Source: Spirosoma rhododendri
GTDB taxonomy: Bacteria; Bacteroidota; Bacteroidia; Cytophagales; Spirosomataceae
NCBI RefSeq assembly: GCF_012849055.1
Contig: NZ_CP051677.1
Location: forward strand, 3,735,001-3,799,000
Direction: 5' to 3'
DNA: 64,000 nt
In this document: piece by piece, positions 16,472 to 25,249 of the stretch
Layout of the letters: every line of letters starts with the position of its first letter
How positions within the stretch are numbered: the stretch's first letter is position 1
Notes under the pieces: generated by a model
The model's input: the letters and a program-made list of their open reading frames with translations, nothing else
Database searches by the model: none
What the model was told of the DNA's origin: nothing
Position numbers and translations under genes: made by a program

Positions 16472-17785
16472 TTACTTTCGAGGGGCCTGCGACTGCGTGA
16501 TGGCCTGATAAACCAGCACCTTGAACTTGTCGGACAGATCGCCGTAGGAGTTTGGCGACTTCTGGGTGTAGATCAGGCCAACGATGCCTTCTTTCGGATC
16601 GACCCAGTACGTCGTGCCGAAGTAACCACCCCATTCATAAGTACCTTCCGATACCGGCAGCTGCGCCGATCCGCGCTCGGTCGTGATACCAAAACCCAGT
16701 CCGAATTTGTTGACGCCCATGTTCAGATCGCCAATCTGATTGCTCGTAATCAGCCGGACCGTCGTTGGGCTGAGGTAGCGTCTGCCGTTGTATTCGCCAC
16801 CGTTAAGCAGCATCTGTAAAAATGTTGCGTAGTCAGACAAGGTTGAACTCAGACCGGCCCCACCTGAAAAGTAGGTGCCAGCCGCTTTGGGATAATCGGG
16901 CGACAGGCCGAAACGAGTTGTTTGTTTGCGAATGGCTTTTGTAGAGTCTTCCGTATATAGCGTTGTCAGGCGGTTTTGGCGGTCTTTGGGCAGATAAAAG
17001 TACGTGTCGTTCATGCCCAGCGGATCGAGCAGGCGGGTGCGTAAATACTGATCGAGCGGTTGTCCGGACAGTACTTCGATCAGGTAGCCCACCACATCGG
17101 TGCTCAGGCCGTAGCTCCACTTTTCGCCGGGGTTGAACATGAGCGGTAACTTCGCCAGCCGGTTAATCGCATCGCTCAGTTTGCCTTCTGGGGTACCAAT
17201 ACCGCTCGGAATCCGGTTTTTAGCGTAGATAGCGACGGCTTCTTTTGTGCCGATAGTGGCATAGCTGATGCCCGACGTATGGGTCAGTAACTGCCGGATG
17301 GTGATTTCGCGTTTGGCTGGAACGGTCGTATAGGTGGTGTCGGCCATGTTTAGCTTGTCGAGCACAACCGGGTTTTTGAAGGCCGGAATATACTTGCTGA
17401 CCGGATCGTCGAGCAGAAATTTACCTTCCTCAAACAAGAGCATCAGACCAATGCTGGTAATGGCTTTAGTCTGCGAAGCAATACGAAAAATGGCGTCTCG
17501 CTTAAGGGGCGTTTTGGCATCAACATCGTCCTGACCGTATACCTGATGGTAAACGATTTTGCCGTTACGAGCTACCAGCACCCCGACACCTGCCTGCCGA
17601 CCTTTGCTGATGTACTCGTTGATAACGGCGTCCATGCGGTGAAGACGATCCGTGCTCATGCCGACGGATTCGGGCGACGCGTCCTGAAGTGTCGGCGGGT
17701 TGGTACGGGTTGGGCGGGGAGTAGTCTGGGCCGATGCCGACCAAAAAAAACCGGCCATAAGGCCGGTCAGAATCATTGTTTTCAT
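16472..17785 (-). CDS. Secreted serine hydrolase, beta-lactamase (class C/EstB) family
   Basis: The 437-residue protein has a signal peptide (about 1-19, ending SASAQ) and the penicillin-binding fold of class C beta-lactamases and esterases. The nucleophile motif is S104-QTK-107 (RIASQTKAITSIG). The second motif region is KWSYGLSTDVVGYLIE, and GYFGTTYWVDP replaces the usual HTG/KTG strand. Such proteins may be esterases, D-aminopeptidases or lactamases; a true beta-lactamase activity is not implied. It is the middle gene of a same-strand trio (lipoprotein, hydrolase, NTF2-like) with gaps of 37 and 42 bp. Confidence 0.88.
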   Translation of the reverse strand: MKTMILTGLMAGFFWSASAQTTPRPTRTNPPTLQDASPESVGMSTDRLHRMDAVINEYISKGRQAGVGVLVARNGKIVYHQVYGQDDVDAKTPLKRDAIFRIASQTKAITSIGLMLLFEEGKFLLDDPVSKYIPAFKNPVVLDKLNMADTTYTTVPAKREITIRQLLTHTSGISYATIGTKEAVAIYAKNRIPSGIGTPEGKLSDAINRLAKLPLMFNPGEKWSYGLSTDVVGYLIEVLSGQPLDQYLRTRLLDPLGMNDTYFYLPKDRQNRLTTLYTEDSTKAIRKQTTRFGLSPDYPKAAGTYFSGGAGLSSTLSDYATFLQMLLNGGEYNGRRYLSPTTVRLITSNQIGDLNMGVNKFGLGFGITTERGSAQLPVSEGTYEWGGYFGTTYWVDPKEGIVGLIYTQKSPNSYGDLSDKFKVLVYQAITQSQAPRK

Positions 17786-17822
17786 GCCGGGGTGTATCGT
17801 TTACAAACCGGCGCTAATGTAC

Positions 17823-18314
17823 TTATTTCTTGGTACCGGTGATAGCGCCCCGACGTGTGACGGTGACCCCGCCATCCAGATTTTCAACTACCGTGTTCAG
17901 CGCCAGAACATTGTCGGTAAACTGCCCGCTTGCCTTATACGTGCCGTTAATACTCTGCCCGTCATAGATGAACGACTCGCTCTGTTTGTCGATGATCGTA
18001 AACGCGTTGCCGTTGAGTTCGGCGGTTAGCGTCTGCTTCGTTGCTCCGTTGAATGTTATGTTGAAATACAGTTGGTTGGCTACCTGCGTTTTCGTGATTG
18101 CAACACTGACGGTACCGGTTTCCCGGTTGCTTTCACGGCTGTTGTTAACAAATGTTGATGCCTGATAGCCACCATCATAGGTGCCGATGTACTGATCGCG
18201 GGGATCAACTTCATCGGCAGACCCGGACGTTTTACAGCCAGTGGCCAGTGAAAGTATAGTCAATAGCGCGAACAAAAGAGGCCGCACTGACGGGCGAAGT
18301 GAAATAGAGTTCAT
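17823..18314 (-). CDS. Hypothetical lipoprotein
   Basis: A 163-residue protein with an N-terminal hydrophobic segment and lipobox LATGC (Cys near residue 27), so it is probably anchored in a membrane facing the periplasm or surface. The mature part is beta-rich with a repeated pattern of short strands (YIGTYDGGYQ, GTVSVAITKTQ, LTAELNGNAFTI, INGTYKASGQF), suggesting a small lipocalin-like or META-like barrel. No family was recognised. First gene of the trio with the serine hydrolase and NTF2-like protein. Confidence 0.75.
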   Translation of the reverse strand: MNSISLRPSVRPLLFALLTILSLATGCKTSGSADEVDPRDQYIGTYDGGYQASTFVNNSRESNRETGTVSVAITKTQVANQLYFNITFNGATKQTLTAELNGNAFTIIDKQSESFIYDGQSINGTYKASGQFTDNVLALNTVVENLDGGVTVTRRGAITGTKK

Positions 18315-18400
18315 TGTGTGTTGGACGATACGGTTAGCTACCTGTCAGACAACAAACGCCGGGCCGGGTTTAGTCAGTATGTGGGGCTACTGAAAGATAC

Positions 18401-19102
18401 TCAAAACTGAATGAGCAGATTCTGCCGCTCCTGCTGCATCGTAATCGGCTCATCGACAAAGCGGGCGTTCAGGTTCAGTCGTTTGCACATCGCCAGCCAC
18501 TCGCTCTTCGGCACGATCAGAAAGCCATTGTCCTGCCGAATCTTGTAGTACGCCGAGAAGCGCAGCCGGAACAGCAGATTCAGCATCGACAACAGTTTGC
18601 CCTGCCGCAACGACCGACCCAGAATACTCAGTACGTCGCCCAGCACGCCTTCCTCTACGATCAGATCGCAGACCAGTGCTTTCGCGCCCGGCGCAGCCAG
18701 TGATTTAATGTTGGCCAGCAGTTTCTCCACTTCACCCGCGTTGCGGTAGTATTGCACCACGCTCATCACGATAATCAGGTCGAACTGTTTACCGGCGACG
18801 ACGTCGAAATTCAGGTAATCGTCGGCAGGGATGTCGTGGAAAAACACGTTGGGATGACTGGCGTGTTTGGCGCGGGCAATCTCGTTGTACCGCTGCGAAA
18901 TATCCAGCCCGTGCAACTCGCCGACGCGGTCGTGCCAGGCGTCTTCGAGATTAGCCGGACCGGAACCGATGTCGAGTACGCGCAGGGTTTTGTTCAGCGG
19001 AGCGTATTGCTCAACCCGGTCGAGGAAGTACGCGTAATTGGCCGACATCGAGTTGTCGAATTCATTTTCCTGCTGCCAGAAATCAAGCCAGGTGGAGGGC
19101 AT
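18401..19102 (-). CDS. Class I SAM-dependent methyltransferase
   Basis: A 233-residue cytoplasmic methyltransferase: RVLDIGSGPANLEDAW is the SAM-binding glycine loop, followed by GLDISQRYNEIARA, FDLIIVMSVVQYY and ALVCDLIVEEG. The substrate is unknown. It starts 23 bp after the stop of a GT87-type membrane protein on the same strand, so the two are likely co-transcribed. A role in modifying a lipid-linked sugar is conceivable but is only inference from context. Confidence 0.85.
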   Translation of the reverse strand: MPSTWLDFWQQENEFDNSMSANYAYFLDRVEQYAPLNKTLRVLDIGSGPANLEDAWHDRVGELHGLDISQRYNEIARAKHASHPNVFFHDIPADDYLNFDVVAGKQFDLIIVMSVVQYYRNAGEVEKLLANIKSLAAPGAKALVCDLIVEEGVLGDVLSILGRSLRQGKLLSMLNLLFRLRFSAYYKIRQDNGFLIVPKSEWLAMCKRLNLNARFVDEPITMQQERQNLLIQF

Positions 19103-19125
19103 TGGTGGTAATCGGTTTACAGTTT

Positions 19126-20319
19126 TCAGTTTTCGGCGGGCGACGTTCCCAGGCTGCTAACTTGTAGCTTGGCGGACCGGCTCGCGACGGTGGGGGGCGC
19201 GGGGAGAAGCATGAGCCAGACGATGCGGAACCAGATCAGCACGCAGGGCAGGGCTTTCAGCGCGTAAGGCAGCACGAACGTCTTACGCAGGTAAGGCGGG
19301 AAAATGTCGGTTGGCGACAGAATCGTCAGTACAAAACAGCTAATTAGCAGCACCCGGTCGAGCGTAGTGCGCGGGCTGACTACCCACCAGATGACGACCC
19401 CCGTTACGGCCGTGATGTACGTTGGCGATTCAGCAACGGGGTTGAAGATTACCTGGAAAATCAGCACCGACGCCAGCATCAGCAGCTGATACGTAAACTC
19501 CCGGTACCGCCCGACCCGCACATAAACGGTACAGAAAATGGCCACGCCCACACCGATGATGGCAGCGGTCGGGATGGTGGGCGAAATAGCGAGGTGAATC
19601 AGCCGGTGGATGGACGTATTAGCCCAAATGTCGCCGTCTGACTTGATCATCAATTGCGTCACCCACAGTTCGTATTGGTGGTACAGCTCGGCCGGGGTAG
19701 CAAACAGCAGCGGCAATACCGCCAGCACAACGGCCCACAGCACCATCGACGCCAGAAATTTGATTTTTTGCGGGTACAAAATAAACAGACCGGCAGCTAC
19801 GAGGCTGTAAATCTTGACGTTGAACCCCAGCATAATAAAAAACGCGGCCCAGAACGGCTGTTTCTTCTCGAAGCTCAGAAACGCGAATACCGACAGTGCG
19901 GCAATCATGGGGTTGGTCTGGCTGTTAACGAGTGAGGTAAACAACTCCTGCACGCCAAACCAGTAGGCAAACACCTTTTGCTGGTGCGTCAGCGGCAGTT
20001 TGTAGATGGCGTAGACCCAGACACCGGTAAACAGAAAGTGCCACAGAAACAGCCCCAGCGAATAGGGAAGGGCGAAGATGGGCGAAAACAGGGCCGCGAA
20101 GGTCGGCGCGTAGTGGTAGTGGTCGGAATACTGCGCCGGGTACTCGGAATACAGGCTCTGGTTGTTGATGAGGTGCTCCAGCGAATAATAAAAAATGCTG
20201 TAGTTATTCGAGCCTTCCCAGAACACAATACGAACGCTGGCAAAGAGCGTCAGCACAAAGTAGACGGCGAAAATAAATCGAAAATCGCTGAACAGCGGTC
20301 TTTTGAAAAAGTCGATCAT
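19126..20319 (-). CDS. GT87 (DUF2029) polyprenol-phosphate-dependent mannosyltransferase-like membrane protein
   Basis: About 397 residues with roughly ten transmembrane helices, of the GT-C fold DUF2029/GT87 family, which use polyprenyl-phosphate sugars on the outer side of the inner membrane. The early loop YSEYPAQYSDHYHYAPTFAAL with acidic and aromatic residues corresponds to the catalytic loop, and NSQTNPMIAAL and GFNVKIYSL are family-like. The start at 20319 (MIDFFKRP) is preferred to an upstream in-frame ATG at 20403 because a TATCTTTG box lies between them. The upstream start would also lie in the terminator of the preceding gene. Confidence 0.82.
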   Translation of the reverse strand: MIDFFKRPLFSDFRFIFAVYFVLTLFASVRIVFWEGSNNYSIFYYSLEHLINNQSLYSEYPAQYSDHYHYAPTFAALFSPIFALPYSLGLFLWHFLFTGVWVYAIYKLPLTHQQKVFAYWFGVQELFTSLVNSQTNPMIAALSVFAFLSFEKKQPFWAAFFIMLGFNVKIYSLVAAGLFILYPQKIKFLASMVLWAVVLAVLPLLFATPAELYHQYELWVTQLMIKSDGDIWANTSIHRLIHLAISPTIPTAAIIGVGVAIFCTVYVRVGRYREFTYQLLMLASVLIFQVIFNPVAESPTYITAVTGVVIWWVVSPRTTLDRVLLISCFVLTILSPTDIFPPYLRKTFVLPYALKALPCVLIWFRIVWLMLLPAPPTVASRSAKLQVSSLGTSPAEN

Positions 20320-20367
20320 GCAGGCAGAACGAGTCGGTAAGCGGTGGTAAACCGACCTGACAATCGA

Positions 20368-20375
20368 CAAAGATA
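20368..20375 (-). promoter_or_regulatory. TAnnTTTG box for the GT87 gene
   Basis: TATCTTTG on the minus strand, 48 nt upstream of the ATG at 20319. It decides the start choice. No -33 TTTG at 19 bp. Confidence 0.5.
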
Positions 20376-20401
20376 AGGAGAAGAAATCGGTAAGTAGTCC
20401 C

Positions 20402-20437
20402 ACAAAAAAGGACCGGCCGTCGACCAGTCCTTTTTGT
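20402..20437 (-). terminator. Intrinsic terminator after the Uma2 gene
   Basis: Minus-strand stem ACAAAAAGGACTGG pairing with CCGGTCCTTTTTTGT (one bulged base), ending in a T run. It separates the Uma2 gene from the GT87 promoter. Confidence 0.85.
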
Positions 20438-20452
20438 CACGTTGTCGGTACT

Positions 20453-21115
20453 CTATGCGGTAAGTATCGCGCGTAGGGCTATTACATTAGCTCCGGCGTC
20501 GAACACCGCTTTAACCGGTATGGTAAAACCCGCCACCACCTGACTGCCCACCGACTGCCCGACGCGAAACAAACCCGTCGCAGCATATTCAGTCGTATCG
20601 GCATCGATGCTAAACGTTTCGATCGTCTCGCGAACTGGGTCAACCAGCCAGTATTCAGTCACGCCGTGGGCCGCATAGTCTTCAAACTTGACGCCCCGGT
20701 CGTTCTGCTGCGTACTCTTCGACAGCACTTCGACGATCAGGTCCGGGGCTGGGTAGTATAACTGGTCTGGTATAATGAGGGCTGCTTTCTCGTTGGCGAA
20801 AAAGACAATGTCCGGTTCGTAGCTATTGCGGGACAGCTCGACAAGTGCCTTTTCAATACGAACCATACCAATCTCCCTGTCATCAACAAAAGCATTCATG
20901 AGCATACCCAACCGCAGAACAGCAGCGTTATGCCGTTCTAATGCGGGCGAATGCACAACGATTTCTCCGTTAATGAACTCGGCTTTCATGTCGTCGCTCC
21001 GCCACTTGTAGAAGAACTGCCTGTTCCTGCGTTCAGTCACCAGAATTGCCTGCACCTGTTGAATAATCTGCGGGGCTTTGGGCGACTCTAGTAACTGGGC
21101 AGCTAATTCGGTCAT
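20453..21115 (-). CDS. Uma2 family (DUF820) restriction endonuclease-like protein
   Basis: The 220-residue protein has the PD-(D/E)XK-like Uma2 fold: EFINGEIVVHSPALERHN, YEPDIVFFANE (the first acidic residue) and YPAPDLIVEVLSKST (D and E-x-x-x-K), then GVTEYWLVDPVRETIE. Uma2 proteins are abundant in Cyanobacteria and Bacteroidota and are often multicopy; their biological role is not settled. The gene has its own TATATTTG box and terminator and does not seem tied to the flanking sulfur genes. Confidence 0.88.
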   Translation of the reverse strand: MTELAAQLLESPKAPQIIQQVQAILVTERRNRQFFYKWRSDDMKAEFINGEIVVHSPALERHNAAVLRLGMLMNAFVDDREIGMVRIEKALVELSRNSYEPDIVFFANEKAALIIPDQLYYPAPDLIVEVLSKSTQQNDRGVKFEDYAAHGVTEYWLVDPVRETIETFSIDADTTEYAATGLFRVGQSVGSQVVAGFTIPVKAVFDAGANVIALRAILTA

Positions 21116-21132
21116 TGTTTGGTGTGTTTTAC

Positions 21133-21140
21133 CAAATATA
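21133..21140 (-). promoter_or_regulatory. TAnnTTTG box for the Uma2 gene
   Basis: TATATTTG on the minus strand 17 nt before the ATG, within a small inverted repeat (TTTGGT...ACCAAA) around 21118-21137. The box lies between the cysN stop and the Uma2 start. Confidence 0.5.
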
Positions 21141-21152
21141 CCAAAAAACGGC

Positions 21153-22406
21153 TTAGGCTTCGCCGATGAGCATCAGCGCACCGACAGTTACGTTACTAGT
21201 TTCGTCGATCAGAATGGCGCCCCCGGTCGCGCGGTTTTGCTGGTATGCATCGAAGCTGATGGGCTGGGCTGTCCGCAGTACGATTTTCGCCATGTCGTTC
21301 AGTTTCAGGCTATCGACGTCTTCGGTTTCTTCGTAGGTGTTGACGTTCAGTTTGTAGGCAATCTCCCGTACCGAGCAGCGCGTGCGCGAGGTGCCAACCT
21401 GCAAGACGTACTTGTTGCCGACTTTAAACTCCTTCGTATCCATCCAGCACAGCATCGCTTCGACTGTCGGACTGCTGGTTGGCAGTGCATCCGAACGCAC
21501 AATCAGGTCACCCCGGCTGATGTCGACATCGCTCGACAGGTGCAGCACAACCGATTGCGGTGCTTCGGCCGTGTCGAGGTGTGTACCAGCGATTTCGATC
21601 GCGTCGATAGTCGAAGTTTCACCGGAGGGCAGGACCGTGATCGCATCGCCTTTCTGGAATGTACCACTGGTGATTTTGCCCGCATAGCCCCGGTAATCGT
21701 GCAACTCGGCGGTCTGCGGCCGGATGACGTACTGCACCGGAAAACGGCCTGGCAACTGAACGCCGAAATCGTTGGTCAGCGGAACAGTTTCCAGATGTTC
21801 GAGCAGCGTCGGGCCTTCGTACCACGGCATCGCCACCGACCGGTCAACCACATTGTCGCCATTCAGGGCCGACAGCGGGATGTATGTCACCTGCTTCACA
21901 TTCAGCTTCTTCGCCAGATCGGCGTACTGAATACATATATCGGAGTAAACATCCTGCGAAAAATCAACCAGGTCCATTTTGTTGATTGCCACGACGATGT
22001 GCGGAATACCGAGCAGGCTGGTAATGAGCGAGTGCCGCCGGGTCTGCTCCACGACGCCGTGCCGCGCATCGACCAGCACAATCGCCAGCTGGCAATTCGA
22101 CGCCCCCGTTACCATGTTGCGGGTGTACTGAATGTGCCCCGGTGCATCGACGATGATAAACTTGCGTTTCGGCGTCTGAAAATACCGGTAAGCCACGTCG
22201 ATGGTAATGCCCTGTTCGCGCTCCGAACGCAGTCCGTCGGTCAGTAAGGCAAGGTCGATTTCGCCGTCGTCGCGGCTTTTGCTGGCCCGTTCGATCGCTT
22301 CAAGCTGATCGACCAGAATCGATTTTGAATCGTAAAGTAACCGCCCGATGAGGGTGCTCTTGCCGTCGTCAACCGATCCGGCTGTTATAAAGCGAAGTAA
22401 GTCCAT
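21153..22406 (-). CDS. cysN: Sulfate adenylyltransferase subunit 1 (GTPase)
   Basis: The regulatory GTPase of ATP sulfurylase couples GTP hydrolysis to formation of adenosine 5'-phosphosulfate from sulfate and ATP. The 417-residue protein has an EF-Tu-like G domain: GSVDDGKST (10-18), DAPGH, and NKMDLVDF, followed by two beta-barrel domains. There is no C-terminal APS kinase domain, so it is CysN rather than NodQ. Its partner cysD is on the same strand but separated from it by an opposite-strand FkbM gene, so cysN is no longer directly in the cysH-cysD unit and presumably needs its own promoter in the 225-bp upstream gap. Confidence 0.96.
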   Translation of the reverse strand: MDLLRFITAGSVDDGKSTLIGRLLYDSKSILVDQLEAIERASKSRDDGEIDLALLTDGLRSEREQGITIDVAYRYFQTPKRKFIIVDAPGHIQYTRNMVTGASNCQLAIVLVDARHGVVEQTRRHSLITSLLGIPHIVVAINKMDLVDFSQDVYSDICIQYADLAKKLNVKQVTYIPLSALNGDNVVDRSVAMPWYEGPTLLEHLETVPLTNDFGVQLPGRFPVQYVIRPQTAELHDYRGYAGKITSGTFQKGDAITVLPSGETSTIDAIEIAGTHLDTAEAPQSVVLHLSSDVDISRGDLIVRSDALPTSSPTVEAMLCWMDTKEFKVGNKYVLQVGTSRTRCSVREIAYKLNVNTYEETEDVDSLKLNDMAKIVLRTAQPISFDAYQQNRATGGAILIDETSNVTVGALMLIGEA

Positions 22407-22532
22407 TGTACTAAACAGGATGATTCTGAGGTGACTTTTCTACTAGTTTTGCATGCGGTGATGGCGGCCATAAAATTAGCGGGTCATATCGCGCCTTAGA
22501 AAAGTCATGTAAATTTACACAAAGCGCATTTT

Positions 22533-22540
22533 ATATTTGT
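22533..22540 (+). promoter_or_regulatory. TAnnTTTG box for the FkbM gene
   Basis: TATATTTG in an AT-rich upstream region, 91 nt before the ATG. No -33 TTTG at 19 bp. Confidence 0.5.
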
Positions 22541-22631
22541 TAGTCTGGAAAATCTACATTACCATTCTGAAAAAGTAACGCAGTTAACCCACGAGTAGAC
22601 TTTCATCTAACAGCGTAAAATGTGAGCAATT

Positions 22632-23474
22632 ATGAATCTGTTTAAAAGAAAAAAACGTGAGGAAAAAGTTGAAAATCCGTACTCAAAATTTTTGAGTGAT
22701 GAGGATTACCAACAACTGATTAAAACCGACCGATTTACCGTAGGTAAATTAAAGTTTTTGGGTAATAATCTGGAATACTCCGACGCGCCTGGCTTTCTAC
22801 ATTCATTGCAAGAACTATTTATCGATGAGGTATATAGCTTTATCCCTGAAACAGAAAACCCAATTATTGTCGATTGCGGATCAAACATTGGCTTGAGCAT
22901 TATTTATTTTAAACAGCGATTCCCTAACGCAAAAATCATTGGGTTTGAACCGGACGCTGCCATATATAAGTTGCTCGAAAACAATTTGAAATCGTTCAAT
23001 CTTATGGACGTTCAGATACACAATGCTGCTGTCTGGACAGAAGATACTGAATTAGATTTCTATGCGGAAGGTTCGTTAGCAGGATCGACAGAAATAAATT
23101 ACGCTAACGCCAGCGACAATAAGTATAAAGTTGCTGCCATTGATTTGAAGAAAATACTGTCATCCAATCAGGTAGAATTCTTAAAAATGGACATAGAAGG
23201 AGCCGAGAATACAGTGCTGCCGGATTTAGCCAATTTAATTGATTCGATCCCGTACGTATTCTTGGAATATCACGGTATGCTTGGAAAACCCCAACAACTA
23301 GGTGCTATGCTCAATATGCTAAGTTCCGCCGGATTTAGGTATAACATCCAAGCGGCAACAGAAGGAGTCAAACACCCATTTTATGAGGTTCCAAAACATG
23401 GTTTTGAAAATCAACTGAACATTTTCTGCAAAAAAAGTGATGAGCACAGTGGCTCAATCAGACACGTCAATTAA
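22632..23474 (+). CDS. FkbM family methyltransferase (AT-rich insertion)
   Basis: The 280-residue protein has the FkbM SAM-methyltransferase motifs: IIVDCGSNIGLSIIYF (79-94), KIIGFEPDA (101-109) and FLKMDIEGAE, followed by FLEYHG. FkbM-type enzymes methylate hydroxyls of sugars or polyketides, and the substrate here is unknown. The gene and its upstream region are visibly AT-richer than all neighbours and use more A/T-ending codons. It lies on the strand opposite to cysN and cysD and splits them. Only 7 bp separate its stop from the cysD stop. Together these features indicate acquisition by horizontal transfer. Confidence 0.9.
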   Translation: MNLFKRKKREEKVENPYSKFLSDEDYQQLIKTDRFTVGKLKFLGNNLEYSDAPGFLHSLQELFIDEVYSFIPETENPIIVDCGSNIGLSIIYFKQRFPNAKIIGFEPDAAIYKLLENNLKSFNLMDVQIHNAAVWTEDTELDFYAEGSLAGSTEINYANASDNKYKVAAIDLKKILSSNQVEFLKMDIEGAENTVLPDLANLIDSIPYVFLEYHGMLGKPQQLGAMLNMLSSAGFRYNIQAATEGVKHPFYEVPKHGFENQLNIFCKKSDEHSGSIRHVN

Positions 23475-23481
23475 TGGCTCA

Positions 23482-24378
23482 TCAAAAATAGCCGCCTTTT
23501 TTGCGGTCTTCCATGGCGGCTTCCGAGAGCTGATCGTCCATGCGGGTTTCGCCCCGCTCGGAGATGCGCGTCGCCTGAATCTCGTCGATAACGTCGTCGA
23601 GGGTAGCGGCATGCGAGGGCGATGCGGCCGTGCAGGAAATATCACCAACAGTGCGGAACCGGACCCGGCGCGTCACGATCTGATCGTCGGCTTCGGGTTT
23701 GATAACGCCCCCGGCGGTGGCCATCAGCTTGCCGTCGCGGATGATGAGTTCGCGATCGTGGGCGAAATAGATGCTCGGTAGCTCGATTTTTTCGCGTCGG
23801 ATGTAGTTCCAGACGTCGAGTTCGGTCCAGTTCGAGATGGGGAACACGCGGACGTTTTCACCCTTGTGAATCCGGCCATTGTATAGGTTCCAGAGTTCGG
23901 GCCGCTGCCGCTTGGGATCCCACGAGCCGAACTCGTCACGTACCGAAAAGACTCGCTCTTTAGCCCGTGCCTTCTCCTCGTCGCGACGGGCACCACCGAT
24001 GCAGGCATCAAACTCAAACTCTTCGATTGTATCGAGTAGGGTGAAGGTCTGTAATCCGTTGCGCGTGGCGTTCCGACCCGTCGGCTCTTTTAGCTTTTTC
24101 GTCCGGATAGTGTCTTCCACGTAGCGTACGATGAGTTTTTCGCCAATGCGGTTTGCCAGATCGTCGCGATAGTCGAGGGCTTCCTGGAAGTTATGGCCCG
24201 TGTCGATATGCACGAGCGGGAATGGGAACTTGCCCGGCCGAAAGGCTTTCAGTGCCAGGTGAACGAGCGTGATCGAGTCTTTGCCGCCCGAGAACAGCAG
24301 GGCAGGGCGCTCAAACTGTCCGGCAACCTCCCGCATGATGTGGATGGCTTCGGACTCAAGTTGGTCTAGATAATCCAT
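23482..24378 (-). CDS. cysD: Sulfate adenylyltransferase subunit 2
   Basis: The catalytic subunit of ATP sulfurylase: a 298-residue N-type ATP pyrophosphatase with the PP-loop SGGKDS (30-35), HIDTGHNFQE, ARRDEEKARAKERVFS and the C-terminal MEDRKKGGYF typical of CysD. The ATG at 24378 (MDYLDQLE) is the family start. An open frame extends 24 codons upstream to 24450, but that stretch is the translation of the neighbouring hairpin repeat. It lies downstream of cysH across that repeat and upstream of the inserted FkbM gene. Confidence 0.96.
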   Translation of the reverse strand: MDYLDQLESEAIHIMREVAGQFERPALLFSGGKDSITLVHLALKAFRPGKFPFPLVHIDTGHNFQEALDYRDDLANRIGEKLIVRYVEDTIRTKKLKEPTGRNATRNGLQTFTLLDTIEEFEFDACIGGARRDEEKARAKERVFSVRDEFGSWDPKRQRPELWNLYNGRIHKGENVRVFPISNWTELDVWNYIRREKIELPSIYFAHDRELIIRDGKLMATAGGVIKPEADDQIVTRRVRFRTVGDISCTAASPSHAATLDDVIDEIQATRISERGETRMDDQLSEAAMEDRKKGGYF

Positions 24379-24385
24379 TTCTAAA

Positions 24386-24466
24386 GAGTGAATGAGTGAA
24401 AGAATGAAAGAGTGAAAGATGACTGTGCTAAAAAACGCTCTTTCACTCATTCACTCTTTCGCTCTT
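24386..24466. repeat. Tetramer-type hairpin (GAGTGAAT words) between cysH and cysD
   Basis: Both sides are 4-base arrays (GAGT GAAT GAGT GAAA and its complement). The best perfect stem is 18 bp, 24386-24403 with 24439-24456, and further matches are possible in shifted register. It fills the gap between cysH and cysD. Related elements are at 47435, 61010 and 62214. Confidence 0.85.
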
Positions 24467-24468
24467 TG

Positions 24469-25203
24469 TTATGCCTTGAACGCTTCCTCGTGGGTGTGGA
24501 GGCCGCATTCCTTTTTCGAGTTGTCTTCCCACCACCACCGACCGGCGCGGAAATCTTCGCCCGGCTGAATGGCACGGGTGCAGGGCTGACAGCCGATGCT
24601 GACAAAGCCCCGGTCGTGCAGTGGGTTGTAAGGTACGTTGTTAACTTTTACGTACTCCTTTACCTGCTCGAACGTCCAGTTCATCAGGGGATGAAACTTG
24701 AACAGGTCGTGGGCATCGTCGCGCTCGACCTGCGTCATCGTCTGCCTGTTGGGCGACTGCTCCGCGCGAATGCCCGTAATCCAGATTTTCTGGCCCGACA
24801 ATGCCCGGTTCAGCGGCTCAACCTTACGGATACCACAGCACTCTTTCCGATTCTCAACCGAATCGTAGAAGCTGTACGGCCCTTTTTCGGTCATCAGCCG
24901 TTCTTCGGCCGCGCGCTCCGGGAAGTACGTTTCGATTTTGGTCGCGTAACGGTCGTTGGTCTTTTTCCAGACCGAATACGTCTCGGCGAACATCCGGCCC
25001 GTGTCCAGCGTGAAGATGCGGATGGGGATGTCGTTGGCCAGAATCATATCGGTGATGACCTGATCTTCATAACCCAGGCTGGTCGAAAAGACGATCTGAC
25101 CCGGATACAACTCGGCCAGCCGACGTAGTGCATCGACCTCCGACAGCCCGGCCAGTTGATCGGTCAGGCTCTCCTGTGTATGGTTGGTTGGTTCTGCTAG
25201 CAT
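24469..25203 (-). CDS. cysH: Adenylyl-/phosphoadenylyl-sulfate reductase (4Fe-4S type)
   Basis: Reduces activated sulfate (APS or PAPS) to sulfite using thioredoxin or glutaredoxin. The 244-residue protein has the PP-loop-derived fold (VFSTSLGYEDQVI), both cluster-binding Cys pairs (Cys122-Cys123 in ECCGIRKVEPL and Cys205/Cys208 in GCQPC), and the catalytic cysteine Cys233 in KKECGLH. The cluster cysteines indicate the APS-reducing type, consistent with the absence of a cysC kinase in the window. It is followed by cysD. The upstream Gfo/Idh gene ends 46 bp away on the same strand. Confidence 0.95.
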   Translation of the reverse strand: MLAEPTNHTQESLTDQLAGLSEVDALRRLAELYPGQIVFSTSLGYEDQVITDMILANDIPIRIFTLDTGRMFAETYSVWKKTNDRYATKIETYFPERAAEERLMTEKGPYSFYDSVENRKECCGIRKVEPLNRALSGQKIWITGIRAEQSPNRQTMTQVERDDAHDLFKFHPLMNWTFEQVKEYVKVNNVPYNPLHDRGFVSIGCQPCTRAIQPGEDFRAGRWWWEDNSKKECGLHTHEEAFKA

Positions 25204-25249
25204 ACTCTTTATAGTTCGTCGTGCTGACTGATCAGCATGACAAAGGCCT

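Noticed and set aside
21078..22247. Open frame of 389 codons on the plus strand opposite cysN
   Set aside because: Complementary shadow of cysN, with no recognisable domain and no promoter.
24379..24450. N-terminal extension of CysD
   Set aside because: It is the translation of the tetramer-type hairpin; the conserved protein starts at 24378.
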